This document shows, piece after piece, positions 34,081 through 46,300 of a DNA stretch of 64,000 bases. Source of the DNA: Metallyticus violacea (Eukaryota > Arthropoda > Insecta > Mantodea > Metallyticidae); the NCBI GenBank assembly GCA_030762175.1, contig CM060842.1, positions 70,483,501 through 70,547,500 on the forward strand, read 5' to 3'. The notes beneath the pieces are model-generated. The model searched no databases. It had not been told where the DNA came from and saw only the letters and a program-made list of their open reading frames with translations. Position 1 is the stretch's first letter, and each line of letters begins with the position of its first letter. The position numbers and the translations under genes were made by a program.

Positions 34081-35346
34081 TCCAGCTGTTTTATTTTCAT
34101 CATATTCCTTCCTCTCCTACTGTTTCAAAGGACAGACTGAAAAATACAGAATGTACATTTAAAATCTGCATATTCAGTCTGATTATCTCAGATGTTTGGA
34201 ATCTTTTTTTCTGTGTTATCCTCTCACCATCCCTTCTGTAAGACACTGAATACTGAAACTGTCAGAAATGGTTGGTTATTTAAAATTCAGGTCACAAGAA
34301 AGCATTGCTTTAAGCATATTTCTTTGTTGTAATCTTCCAGAACCATTCTTTGATATAGATAATAACTTTAAAGCTCCGTTGGTACTGAAAATTTACCAAA
34401 GTAGATGTCAAAATGCTTAATAATATATAGAACGAATTCTGGCAGAATTAAAAAAATTGAAGGGTTTTAATTTGAAATGAAAATCCAAAGATATTTCATT
34501 TTGGTTTCATGGGCTATTTTCGTATAAACTTTTGTTTCTCTTTCAAGATAAGGAAGCAAAAGGGGGTTGGGCAACTATATGCATCTATTGTACAAAAAGC
34601 TTAAGTTTTCCTAGAGTAACATTCATAAATGTTGGCCTGTTGTCAATTTAAATCCTAATAAGAATTCAGAAGAAATCAAATTATCCCAGAATTTTAATTT
34701 TTTTTATAGAAATATCAAAAGAACAAAATAATATATAATATAAAGTAATTGATATGTATGAACCATACCTTGATTGCTGTTTTATACACTGTACTATAAT
34801 TCCTTAAACAAAAATTAAGGTACCAATAAAAGAAAAAAATGTTCAAGATAAGTATAATATTGATGCGTAAAATCAAATAACATTTGAGCCAAATAAATAG
34901 TTCTCATATCAAGATGTTTGTGAATTTTGTTTGCATGTGTTTGTTTATTTTATGTTACAAATTGTTCAATTACATTTTTGTTTGAAAATGTAATTATTAA
35001 CATTTAACTTTCCAACAAGTTAAAAGCTTCATACTTGTCAGTACAGGCTCTTCTGGTGCTTCATTACCATTTTCATCGTTGGACTCATTTCTTGTAGATC
35101 TCTTTTCATTGGCCTTTTATAAGGTGCTTCATAATCAACTTTTACTTGTATTATTACTAAAATCAGGTGCTACTTTGTGCCACCATTCAAAATATCACAT
35201 TTAGTTCCTGTGGTATGATTTCATCATGGACTTAATGTCTTAATTATTGAAACCTCCTTTATGGAAAGTGACTTGTAAAGTGATGTGACTTTAAGCTTAG
35301 CTCAGCATTTAACAGCATCCAACAGATCAGTTTAGGTTCAATTAAA

Positions 35347-35515
35347 TGTTGATATATAATTGGTTTGGTGACACTTATACTTCACTTACTTACTTGGTTT
35401 TTTGTATTGGACATGTTTTGGGAACATTTGCTTTCATCGTCAGCAGAAGACCAACTGGTAGAAGCGTACTCTGTAGGTAAAGTATAAGTGTCACCAAACC
35501 AACTCAATGTCAACA
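35347..35515 (-). mobile_element. Palindromic Penelope-type solo repeat with hammerhead-like motif
   Basis: Arms 35347-35382 and 35479-35515 are inverted (TTGGTTTGGTGACACTTATA core). In the centre the minus strand reads CTGACGATG (35435-35443), a weak hairpin (AAAGC...GTTCCC) and AAAACATGTCC in the place of GAAACATGT. It is the hammerhead-like pattern with GAAA changed to AAAA, so probably inactive. Confidence 0.6.
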
Positions 35516-36551
35516 TTATTTACTAATTCACTCTTCTGAAATAGTCTCTGTTTCTTTAGGGTAGCTCTAGCCGGTGATGCTGAATTTCTTCAGTAGCAGC
35601 TAACATTGCTTAGAAAATGATCAGTTGTTTTAGCATTTACTTGTTTATTGTGGTAACATTATTATATATAATAATTTGTTACAAATTTTATTGACATTCC
35701 ACAAAAAGAACAACTTTATTGCAGTTGCCCCTGCTAAGAGCAGATATTGTGTGGCAGTTATTTACCAAAATTGTCAATCTGGTGTCTCTGACACTGCCAT
35801 GAAAAAAATTAGGTGCTACTAGTATTCTTAGGGTACTGCACTTATTTGCTAATGAAAAATATCCATACACTACATTAGGTTTTGTTGATAATTTTCAATG
35901 ATCACAGTCTTCAGCTGAATGGTAATGATAGATTTTAAGTCACTTAGAATAGAAACTAGACTGCATACTAGTAACCGCTCTTCTCTGCTTTGAAAAATAC
36001 TCACCCTCCTAAAAATTCTTTATATTTCGCTATTATCAATTCAATTGTGCTTCCACTGTTAATAGCTTCAAGAGTAGAAGTTCATGTTAGGTTCACCTGA
36101 CTTTAAAACAATCTCATTTTGTTTAATGTCACAAGCCAATTTACAAAAAGTGACTTCTTATATGGACTTTTTTTGATTGCTTCATACTCCACTAGAAGAC
36201 AAGGCAGATTTGTTGTGTGTGTGTTTGGGGAAAGGAATTTTATGTTTTATATTTTGCTTTCAGTTAATAATTAAAAATTACATCAGTCCTGACCTCTTAA
36301 TCAGAGAGATATTTTTATTTTCCATGCATTGGTGAGTCTCAAATTCTCACTGTGTAGATGGCATAGTCAAAATATTATCTTCATTTTTTAATGCTTTTAT
36401 GATAATATGCTGTTTGTAATTATATTTCATGTATAAAAAAATCTTCACTGCACATTGAAATACTTTGCCAGATTATTGTCTTGTAATTAAGAAGAATTAC
36501 ATTACTGTCTTCTGTGAGCATCGGATATTAAATTTGGTCTTCTGCCGAGAT

Positions 36552-36907
36552 ATTGCCATTTTTATTTTTTGAATTTCTATGAAAATGCTGTAAATTATAT
36601 TTTGAAATTTGGAGTTACCAATCTTCAATGAGCATAAAATGTAAATTTATTACATTTTTTTGTATAATGTTATTTTCTTTTATGACAAGATTATCAGCAG
36701 CCTCATTGCAGCATAAAAGTATAGTTTGGTCTTCATTGCCATTTTTATTTTTTGAATTTTTATGAAAATGCTGTAAATTATATTTTGAAATTTGGAGTTA
36801 CCAATCTTCATTCAGCATAAAATGTAAATTTATTACATTTTTTTGTATAATGTTATTTTCTTTTATGGCAAGATTATCAGCAGTCTCATTGCAGCATGAT
36901 AGTATAG
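36552..36907. repeat. 183-bp direct tandem duplication
   Basis: Two adjacent copies start at ATTGCCATTTTTATTTTTTG (36552 and 36735) and share GAAAATGCTGTAAATTATAT, TTTGGAGTTACCAATCTTCA, TTTGTATAATGTTATTTTC and AGATTATCAGCAG. Few differences, so the duplication is recent. No coding content. Confidence 0.9.
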
Positions 36908-37149
36908 CTAACACCACAGTTCTGGACTTACGCAACTTATTAATGCAAAGCTAAGTTATAAGTTTCTTCTTTCTTGGCCAGAATTCCTAACATCCCTTCA
37001 TGGTATAGTGACAATAGCAGTTTGTCGATATCATATAATGAAAGGTGGAGTCAGTCATAAAGCAACAGTCACATTTTTTTAACACATTTTTACATGAGTG
37101 AACTTCCAGTTCTTCAGTACTTGGATATTGTCACTGAAAACCTCACAGT

Positions 37150-37375
37150 TTTATTATTTCTTTCTTTCTTCTTCTTCTTCTTCTTCTTCTTCTTCTTCTT
37201 CTTCTTCTTCTTCTTGTTCTTCTTCTTCTTCTTCTTGTTCTTCTTCTCCTTCTTCTTCTTCTTCTTCTTCTTCTTCTTCTTCTTCTTCTTCTTCTTCTCC
37301 TTCTTCTCCTTCTTCTTCTTCTTCTTCTTCTTCTTCTTCTTCTTCCTCTGCTTGCTCCTCTTCTTCTCTATTTCT
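37150..37375. repeat. Long (CTT)n-rich purine/pyrimidine tract
   Basis: About 200 bp of CTT repeats with scattered GTT and CTC variants. Open frames of about 95 codons in several frames (poly-Phe, poly-Ser, poly-Lys) are repeat artefacts. The all-pyrimidine strand could form triplex DNA (inference). Confidence 0.95.
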
Positions 37376-37889
37376 CTTCCTCTTCTGTAAGTAAAGTTCA
37401 ATTTTTCTTGGTCTTTTTTACATGAAACCTAAGTCCTTATTTATTTTTCATTGCATGGAAGTCAATTGAGTGTTGTAATTTTGTCTGTAGTCTGTTTATT
37501 GTCAGTATTCCACCCTCTTGCACATAATAGTTGGGTATTAATTTGTCAACATTATTATTTGGGGGGAGGGGACATTGCTTCTTGCCAGAAGTTTCAAATT
37601 ATACTCTGTTTGGCTTGAAGATACTGACCTCTCAATTGCCTTATAACTTTCGAATTTTCATATAGTAAGAGAGCAAATTTTGTCTCATTTCCGTTATTTC
37701 TCATAAAGCTGTATACAATAGAGACAATTTTATTATTATGGGTAGTTAATGTTTTCTTTTTCAACTTAAAAAAACGTTAGGCATGGTTCTAAATAATGAT
37801 GCATTGATACCCAAATAAAAAACTTTATTAAGGACCAAGATTTATGTATGAAATGATCCAAATACTGTGTAAAGAAACACAATTTTTAA

Positions 37890-39487
37890 CTTATACCTTT
37901 GAAGGAATCTACACAATAAAACGAAAATATAACTTCTTTGTTTATTAAAAAGTTAAAATAATCAACACTCATGAGTGTTTCACTCCTTTAATTATTAAAA
38001 TAACAGAACATGTTTCGTGAACATATCGTTCACATTGTCAACTGAGTACAACTAACATTCATGCGGGGTTTGAATAATGGGCAACTGTAAGGCGCTCTGG
38101 TGGATTCTGAAAGAATTTAAACAAAATATTATCTGCTTCCGGAATTTCAAAATTCATAAGGATTTTTTCTTTTTCCTTAATAAAGATGTTCTCCCATATG
38201 TTAAGCTCCTTAGGAAATTGGACAGCCTTCAGTAATCTTATTTCTTCATCAATTTCGCGGTGTTCATTCCAGAAATGTGCCGCCACAGCTGATTTTTTTA
38301 TCTGTTTATGCCTGATGTTTCTCATATGTTCCTTCATTCTAATGCCTATGTTCCTTTTAGTCTTACCGATATATACCTTTTCACAATCCTTGCAGTTAAT
38401 TTAATATATCCCTGATTCTTCCTTTTTTGATGTACTGTCTACCTTGTTTAAATTCAATAATTTACCAACACTATATTTATTTTGAGGAACCAATGTAATA
38501 TTGTACTGTTTAAACAATTTTTGAAATTTGTTATTCAGAAGTGGAAGGAAAGTGAACTTTTTATAGATCTTATCTTTAGATGAAGCACTCAATGTTGTAA
38601 TTTGTTTGATATTTTTCTGTCTGTGAAATCTTGTTATCTTTTGATCAATCATCTGTTTTTTGAAACCATTAGAGAGGGCTATGTTTATTATGTGTTGGTA
38701 TTCCTTTTTGTATTCATGTCCGTTGAGTGGTACATTGACTAATCTATGTATCATGCTGTTGAAAGCTGCTTCTTTATGTGTCCTAGGGTTAAAACCATTG
38801 GCCTTAATATAATTATCTGTGTGAGTTTCTTTTCTGTAAATGCCAAATTCCAGTTTGTTCTTACATTTTATTATCCTTAAATCCAAAAAAGGCAAAACTT
38901 TCTCCATCTCCATTTCCATAGTGAATTTTATTGTGGATTCCTGTAAATTTAACAGTTTGAATGCTTTAACTACATGTAGACAGTAGATCAAAAAAGGAAG
39001 AATCAGGGATATATCAAATTAACTGCAAGGATTGTGAAAAGGTATACATCGGTAAGACTAAAAGGAACATGGGCATTAGAATGAAGGAACATATGAGAAA
39101 CATCAGGCATAAACAGATAGAAAAATCAGCTGTGGCGGCACATTTCTGGAATGAACACAGCGAAATTGATGAAGAAATAAGATTACTGAAGGCTGTCCAA
39201 TTTCCTAAGGAGCTTAACATATGGGAGAACATCTTTATTAAGGAAAAAGAAAAAATTCTTATGAATTTTGAAATTCCGGAAGCAGATAATATTTTGTTTA
39301 AATTCTTTCAGAATCCACTAGAGCGCCTTACAGTCACCCATTATTCAAACCCCGCATGAACGTTAGTTGTACTCAGTTGACAATGTGAACGATATGTTCA
39401 CGAAACATGTCCTGTTATTTTAATAATTAAAGGAGTAAAACGCTCATGAGTGTTGATTATTTTAACTTTTTAATAAACAAAGAAGTT
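37890..39487 (-). mobile_element. Penelope-like element pair, head-to-head, with 512-bp inverted arms
   Basis: Left copy on the minus strand: RT C-terminal connector (38991-38401; HKEAAFNSMIHRLVNVPLNG, FQKLFKQYNITLVPQNKYSV, ends EESGIY) continuing after one stop into the GIY-YIG module (38337-38059). Right copy on the plus strand (39000-39359): CKDCEKVYIGKTKRNMGIRM, then EHMRNIRHKQIEKSAVAAHF and the end PLERLTVTHYSNPA. Arms 37931-38442 and 38976-39487 are inverted and nearly identical, so the structure is young. Behind each nuclease frame lies a hammerhead-like motif with a perfect GTGAAC/GTTCAC hairpin and GAAACATGT. The usual CTGA is TTGA here. N-terminal RT domains are absent. Confidence 0.9.
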
Positions 39488-42400
39488 ACAATTTTTAATA
39501 TCGCCCATTATAACCTTCTTACACTCTTTGTCTTGTTATACACTGAATAGAAAAACAAAAATTATACAAACTGCACACATGTAAATGCATTACATTAATT
39601 CAGCAGAGACTGTGCTTTACACAACTGAGGATAGAACTTGATGAAGAATGGAGGAAATGTAGAGGTATAACGTTTTTCTAAACATTAGTCCACTGAGTAT
39701 CAAGTCTTGGAAGGTCATCTGCCAAGAACCCTGGCAACAGCAATGCCAATTGATGGTACTGCTTGTTGGAAATAACTAAGCCAATATAAAAGACTTTAAA
39801 GTGCTGTAGAAAGTAAATTGTGGAATTCATTGATGGTATCCTTATACTCAGTTATTAAAGTAAGCTGCACAAGATGTGAGCTATAATTAATTTTATTTGC
39901 TCTTGGGCAAATTTTGGATCTTCCAGCTTCCACATTAATTGTAGGTTCTTTGTTATTTTTAGTATTTGTCATTTACAGCACATTCTGATAATTAACCCAG
40001 TTCCACCTTCTCCTCTCACATTCATTTGCATCTAAACATACCCAGTCTGATGTAACTTGAGCATTTTATGTATAATTCTCTTTTCCAACCTTTATAAGTG
40101 TATTTAGTTGTTAACAAGGAATAAGTCAAATTTGTGCATGCATAATGAATATATTCACAAATTATTAACAATTTGCATTGCAAGGAATGCAATGAATTGC
40201 ACTTTACTAAAGTAGCTATACAGAGAAAATGAACTTTCTTTCTTTATAGTTTCTACTGCATGCCAAAGGAATCATCTCTAGCTTAATTTATTATTTTTTT
40301 TAAAATTAAAAATGTGTTTTGTTTCAAACCATAATCAGATTAATTAAAAGTAATGAAAACTAAGATGACAAGACTAGATGCTGCAAGAGCACTTAGTTGT
40401 CAAGAATATTCAGGTTTATTTTTAAGAATTGTTATATTTCTAAGGAATAACAGATTAACCTAAATGCTATATATATAATTATATCTGATTAACATATTCT
40501 GCATTTAAAGTTGTAACTAATTAGTATAACAGAAACAGCAAATGTAAAAGTAAGAAGAACTTTATGCAGCATTTTCTTTTATTATGGACACCTAACTTAA
40601 AAAAAAATAAAAGACTTTAGAGATGAACTGATACAAAGAGCTGCTCATAATTGCAGTTACACATGTTTAATCGGAATGCTTGAATGTGCAAAAAAAAAAT
40701 TATGATGTAAAAATATTATTAAGTCATAATCAAAGAGATGGTAACAATCTTAGCAAAAATATCTGAAAAATAGTAAGGAAGTTAAATTGATGCAAGTCTA
40801 GTCCATTAGGAACACACATAAATAGTGTGTTTTGTGTCAGTAATTTTGGATATTCAGACACTGTAATTGTAAAAATATTAACTATGAAAGACGGCATTTA
40901 TACATTTAGTCACACCTGCTATAAGAACATTCAGGAGAGGCTTTATTTACATACTGAAAGTTATTTATTGATTACTTAAATTAGAGATTCATGTATTTGT
41001 ACTACAAGAAGAAATACAAACTTGTGATACTAAATAATGTTTAGAGCAATTAACAAAAATTTGGAAATTTAGGGAAAATCAATGAAGATTGTAACTCCAT
41101 GTCAAATATAAAGCCAACTGTAAAGCTCTCAGAATTGCAGGTATAAATCTGCTGAGTGGAATAATGAAACTGAAGTAGAAAACATATATGTGTTTCTACA
41201 GAAATGCAACCAAGTTGATAGCAGCAAACAAATGAGAAATAATTTGGAAACTAGAGAAAAAATTATAAATATCAGTATTCCTAATGGCTATTAGCAACGA
41301 ATATATAAAAAATCAGAACTTACTGTAATTCATGGAGAAGGATAAAGTAAATGGTTCTCTTTTTACAGCAATTCAGATACACTAAAGTCCTTAACAACAT
41401 TAAGATGATAAAACATTGCCATCTCATAGGGTACAAAAAAAATCCTTTTCATTGCTGAAGAGTGTGGCATTACTTCTTTGTATTGTGATATCAGCACTAT
41501 GCAGTTGCTAAATTTGATGTTGCATTGTATTATGTGATGAACTGCAGTTACTTCTCCTTGACTGACTAAGCAGCGTTTTTAACTTCATTGTCAACAAAGG
41601 ATTTGCATATTCATGTCTAATTTGACAGACTAAAATAGAATTATGTAACTTCTGGATCACAGGAAGGCAATAAAAACTGCATGTTTTCTTAGTTTCAAAT
41701 GGAAACACCAAGTTTGTTTCTGCAACCATAAACCCTCAAAAGAACCATTTGACATTCAGAATATAATAAAAACAAGGTGGATGATATAGGAAGCCAGCTG
41801 TGCAACTAAAGCCCTTTTCCTAATAATAAGTGAACTGAATACTACTACATATGTAAACAGATATGACCATAAGTAAATGCAAAATCAATTTACAGTTAAA
41901 AAAAGAATTAATCTACGTTAGATGCTACAGATGCACAGCTATGCAACTAAGGCTTTCTGTAGCAAAATATCAAAAAATGCTGATATAGAAAGGCAACTAC
42001 ATATGTAAAGCCATCTGTAGGACAATAAGTGAATCAAGCATGTGTAATGTAATAAAAAACACTACAGTTAAAGCAGTCATATATAACTTGTTTAAAAAAA
42101 ATACGTATGCATGCATGTTGTATAAGGTTGATCATTGCCATTCATACAGCAGAAATTCCAAATAAAATTATGTTACTCTTAATAAATATGTGCATGGTGG
42201 AGATATCTAGAATTGAATGAGAGGAAATGAATACTAGGAACATTGGTAGTAGGTATAATGGGATCTTATAGTAGCACATAAAAGTGAAAAAATCCAAATT
42301 CTTTGTGTTAACACTGTGGAAGTGCTACATGTCGATTTGCTGTGCTCCAAATAGCTCTTATGGCTTGCACACAATGTAATAAGTAAAAATTAGTGTCAAA

Positions 42401-44444
42401 CACAATTACATATATGTTCGAACAATATGAACAGTTGAGTTCCACTCAGCATATCAAGCATTTATTAGTCTTGATGTTAATTTCCAAGAAATTTTGTTTA
42501 ACAGACCCCCAAAAATATAGACTTTTTTGAGAGTTTTTCTTTCTTTTTTTTTTCCTTCATTTTCTTTCTTGGTACCATTTTTGCATCAATCAAATTTTCT
42601 TGTTTGTGAACTAAAGTTATAATATTGCTGATGATTATAACATTACTGACGCAACTGTAGTTTGTTGATGCACCGGAAGTAGCTATCAAGTATCAAAAGC
42701 AGATTTGTGTAATTAAGGATAGACATTCCTAAAAGAAAAACTAAATACATTAATTTAGAAAACTATTATGATCATAAGTATGCATTCAGTGAATTTGTGG
42801 AATGTATTGTGCAAAAAAACAACACATTAAAAAAATGGAAAATAAGTGCCTGCTTCTGCAAATTTATTCAGTAGAACATACCACATCATTAGCCAAATTG
42901 AACTGATGAACTGGTTAATCCAGGCAGCTACAATGCAGTTGAAGGTATTCTCTGCAATTCTTTGCCAGAATGAATTTAGCTCATAATATGCCCCTGGAGA
43001 TAAATTTTTTTCATAGATCAGACTTTACCTTCAAAAGTATACTAATGTATAAATGAACAATTAGTCCTGGGTGGAATAATTGGCAAGGAGACAACAATCG
43101 TGCATTAATAAATAAGATATTGTGCAAATGAGCAGACAAATCACAGGACATACTTATGACATCAGCAGGCTCTCTCTTTCATTCTCTCTCTCTCTCTTAC
43201 ATATTGTTTGTTTTGCTAGCATGTAAAGTTAAATTATACAAATATGAGAGATTTAATCAAATGGATGGAAACAAAGATATTAAAAACTCTGAATTCAGAA
43301 ATTCCTTTCTATATTCTGATACCATTCATTAACATTCTACCTGCTCTGTTCTTCTTTATGGATTAAAAGTTTATATAACTCCACTAAATCCCTTCCTCTA
43401 TAACTTATTTTTTAATTTGTCAATGTTATACTCTTTGTTCATCTTAACTAAAATGCAGCCTATCTAAATTTTAGCCTGAGAACGTTTTCATGGAATGTAA
43501 AAGAACTGAACAATAATCTCAAGAGCAATCTAATTTATTTCCAGCTAATAGTGGATTCAGGCTATATGATCACTTATTCAGTGTTAAGTGCATAATATAT
43601 CTCTACAATTGACAGGGAACATGAAAAATTTCCTGATCACTACACTCTCAGCCAATTAAATGCACATAATTGCTCACTATATGCTATAAATGGGCATCTC
43701 TGAGGATTGGTTTGAATGTCCACTCAGATACTTCATTACATGGAGATATTTTCCCATTCAGGATCACTTTACTTTGTGGCTAAATGATGTGTCCATGTTT
43801 TTGGGCAGCATAAAATATTGTTTATTTCACACCAAACTCATATTAAAGTGCAGGTCTTCAGTTTTAAGCAGAGAGCTTTCATTATGCTACCAGCTGAAAA
43901 TACCATTATTCTTCTTGGTTGCTCACCTGCAAGCTGAAAAGTAGTGGAGGCCATCATACACGTGCTTGGAAGGAGGAGACAACAGGAGGCAACAGTTACA
44001 GTGGTAAACATTATCTTCCTGCAGAGCTTATGAACAGCAGTTAACCCATACATTCCTCTGTTTCATTATCGGAATGAGATAGACCTGTTGATACCATTGC
44101 AGAATGTATTGACTCCGACCATAAAGGAAAAAATTTAACTTTCTCTCCAATATCAAATCACCTTTCATTTCTGATCACTGGTTGAATAGAAAGCAAACAT
44201 GCTTCATTGTTCATAATATCTATCGTAATTCTGAAGAAACTAAGCAAACTGAAATATTTCATAGGTAACTATTTTCTATTTAATACTGTAATTCATGATA
44301 GTGGCATTTAAAGAGCCGAAGGTGCTGACAGGTACTAAGGTGATAACATACTTGGTCCTGATGCTATCGTCAAATCTGGAAACCATTTACAGCTACTTTG
44401 AGAGAGCTTATAAGAGAAAACTTTATAGCTTTGCTGTGCATATA

Positions 44445-45149
44445 CAGGATGTAACAAAAAGGTATGTCAAAACTTTGGGAAAACATTTCTTGCAAATATA
44501 TAATGTGAAAATGGCTCCAGAAATGATTTATTTTCTTGTTAGAGCCCTTACACAACATGATATGCAAGTTAGAATGCCAGCATAGTAATGCTGTGGCAAT
44601 AGTCCCACAACAGAAAGTTAATTAATACTTACAATGGGTAAACATTTTGCTTTTACCTCCAGTTAAAGGGGTGGGGACATTCTAATACTCGAAGTTCCTA
44701 AGTTCACTGTTGTTGTGGTTGTTCTGTACAACTTAATCTGCTTGTTATGCTCTCACTTCATTGGCATAGCAATGAACACTAGTGTCAGTTCTCTATGTTT
44801 ATGGACTTTATATGACCATTTGGTTAGCCAAAGTTGTACAGAGTCTTTATACTCATTCTGAAGGCTGCCAGATAATACAAGACACTCCAGGGATATATCA
44901 GCACCTCAGGAAATCCATGTGACGGTTGGTTGGTGGATGTATCCATGCTAATGGAGGACATTTTGAACATTCCATATGACCTTCCATCCACAGTTCTGTT
45001 TTTTAATATTCTTCTATGTGGCACAGGTGTAGAAAAGGGGCTGTAACAAGGAAATAAAGCAATTCCATCAATTTTATATTATATGTTTTATTCAGTATAT
45101 GTTAGGAATGTTTCCCCAAAGTTTTGATATACCTTTTTGTTATACTCTG
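44445..45149 (+). mobile_element. DNA transposon with about 40-bp TIRs (IS630/Tc1/mariner-like), deleted
   Basis: CAGGATGTAACAAAAAGGTA at the left and its near-inverse at the right (ATACCTTTTTGTTATACTCTG). The similarity continues through tCAAAACTTTGGG.AAACATT. TA dinucleotides flank it (44443-44444 and 45150-45151). The 705-bp body contains, near 44940-44980, plus-strand codons for CIHANGGHFEHS, which resembles the C-terminal tail motif of some IS630/Tc1-mariner transposases. The rest is not recognisable. Probably an internally deleted copy. Confidence 0.75.
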
Positions 45150-45289
45150 TATATCTGTCTGTCTGTGAGAGAGAGTAATAAATGAGATATAAATTATTTC
45201 ATTAGGCACAACAAAACTTAGAAGGGCATGCTATTATTTTGCCTTCTCATGTACATTTTCACTAGTGTTAAAGAAAGAAACCAAAGATG

Positions 45290-46300
45290 GTGTGAGTGAA
45301 CTGTAGCATGTGACATACCATCAAGAATTGCCATCATTACACAAAAAGATCTGTGAGTAGTAACACTAAACATTGTAGCATGGAAGGATGTATGTGCAGC
45401 TGATGCAGTGGGCTGTTAATGGGATTGTAACAGCAGAGGGTGTCAATATCCATTGTCAAATGGTTTAGTGTACAATGTACAGCAAAGCTTGTACGAAAAT
45501 AAGTACATTGATGCATTGCGTTAGACATTGAAAAACATCCAAGAACATCATCTCTGGAGGACAAAGCCTGCCCTAGCTGTTTTGCTTTGAGCATTGCCCT
45601 GACTAATAAATATATGTTCTATGTTGGAAGTTTTCAATAAATGGCATGCTTTTGGTTAGGGTTGAGTTATCTGTAATGAGCCATATTTATGGTTTCATTA
45701 CTACATAGGTGACTTTCCAGAGATTGCAGGACACACTGCATACAGAAAGACCCATGACAGTAATAGATGACTAGCACTAAAGATAATTGTTTCATGTTGG
45801 TTGAAGGATAAATCTTAAGGACTATGAAAGATGATGCACATTATGAAATGCATGGGATACAGCAAAATGTTTCTTTGGATGTTTTGTCTGTTGACTTCTG
45901 AAATGAAGTAGAAAAGGATAAAAATTCTGCTGGACCAATACAAGGTCAAAGGTGTAAAATTTATGAAACAAATTTTTATCAGAAGCCAGCTATATGCTTA
46001 CCATTGTGACCCAAAAACAAAGATATTCCAAACAAAGCAAAGACTCGTCAGTAGAAAATATGTTGCTGTATTTTGAAACAGTGAATGTGTTGTGCACATC
46101 GGTTCCTAACTGATCACTAAATTCCTGAAGTGTTTGTGGACACATTGTAGATGTTGAAGGCATGACTGAACAGTATTAAGAATGACTGTCATTCTTCACC
46201 ATGATATGACTTGGCCTCACACTAGCCATTGTACTGTGAATGATCTTCAGAGAGGATTTTCATTTAAAGTACAGTTCCAATGTAGAAATTGAGACTGTTT
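45290..46300 (+). mobile_element. mariner-family transposase remnant
   Basis: Plus-strand frames show, in order: RTSSLEDKACPS (about 45540, cf. the family pattern SleD..rpGRP), MMHIMKCMGYSKMF (about 45840), LLTSEMK and ILLDQYKVKGVKFMKQI (45890-45980), CDPKTK (about 46010) and RMTVILHHDMTWPHTSHCTV (about 46180-46240, the second-aspartate motif HHDNArPHTs). Many stops and frameshifts; terminal repeats not identified. Confidence 0.7.

Noticed and set aside
37094..37401. Open frames of poly-Phe, poly-Ser and poly-Lys on both strands
   Set aside because: Translations of a CTT microsatellite in different frames.
38186..38404. Plus-strand membrane-like frame, also present inverted at 39232-39014
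   Set aside because: Antisense of the GIY-YIG module in the two Penelope arms.
43690..43944. 84-codon plus-strand frame
   Set aside because: No recognisable motif and no neighbouring element; treated as chance.
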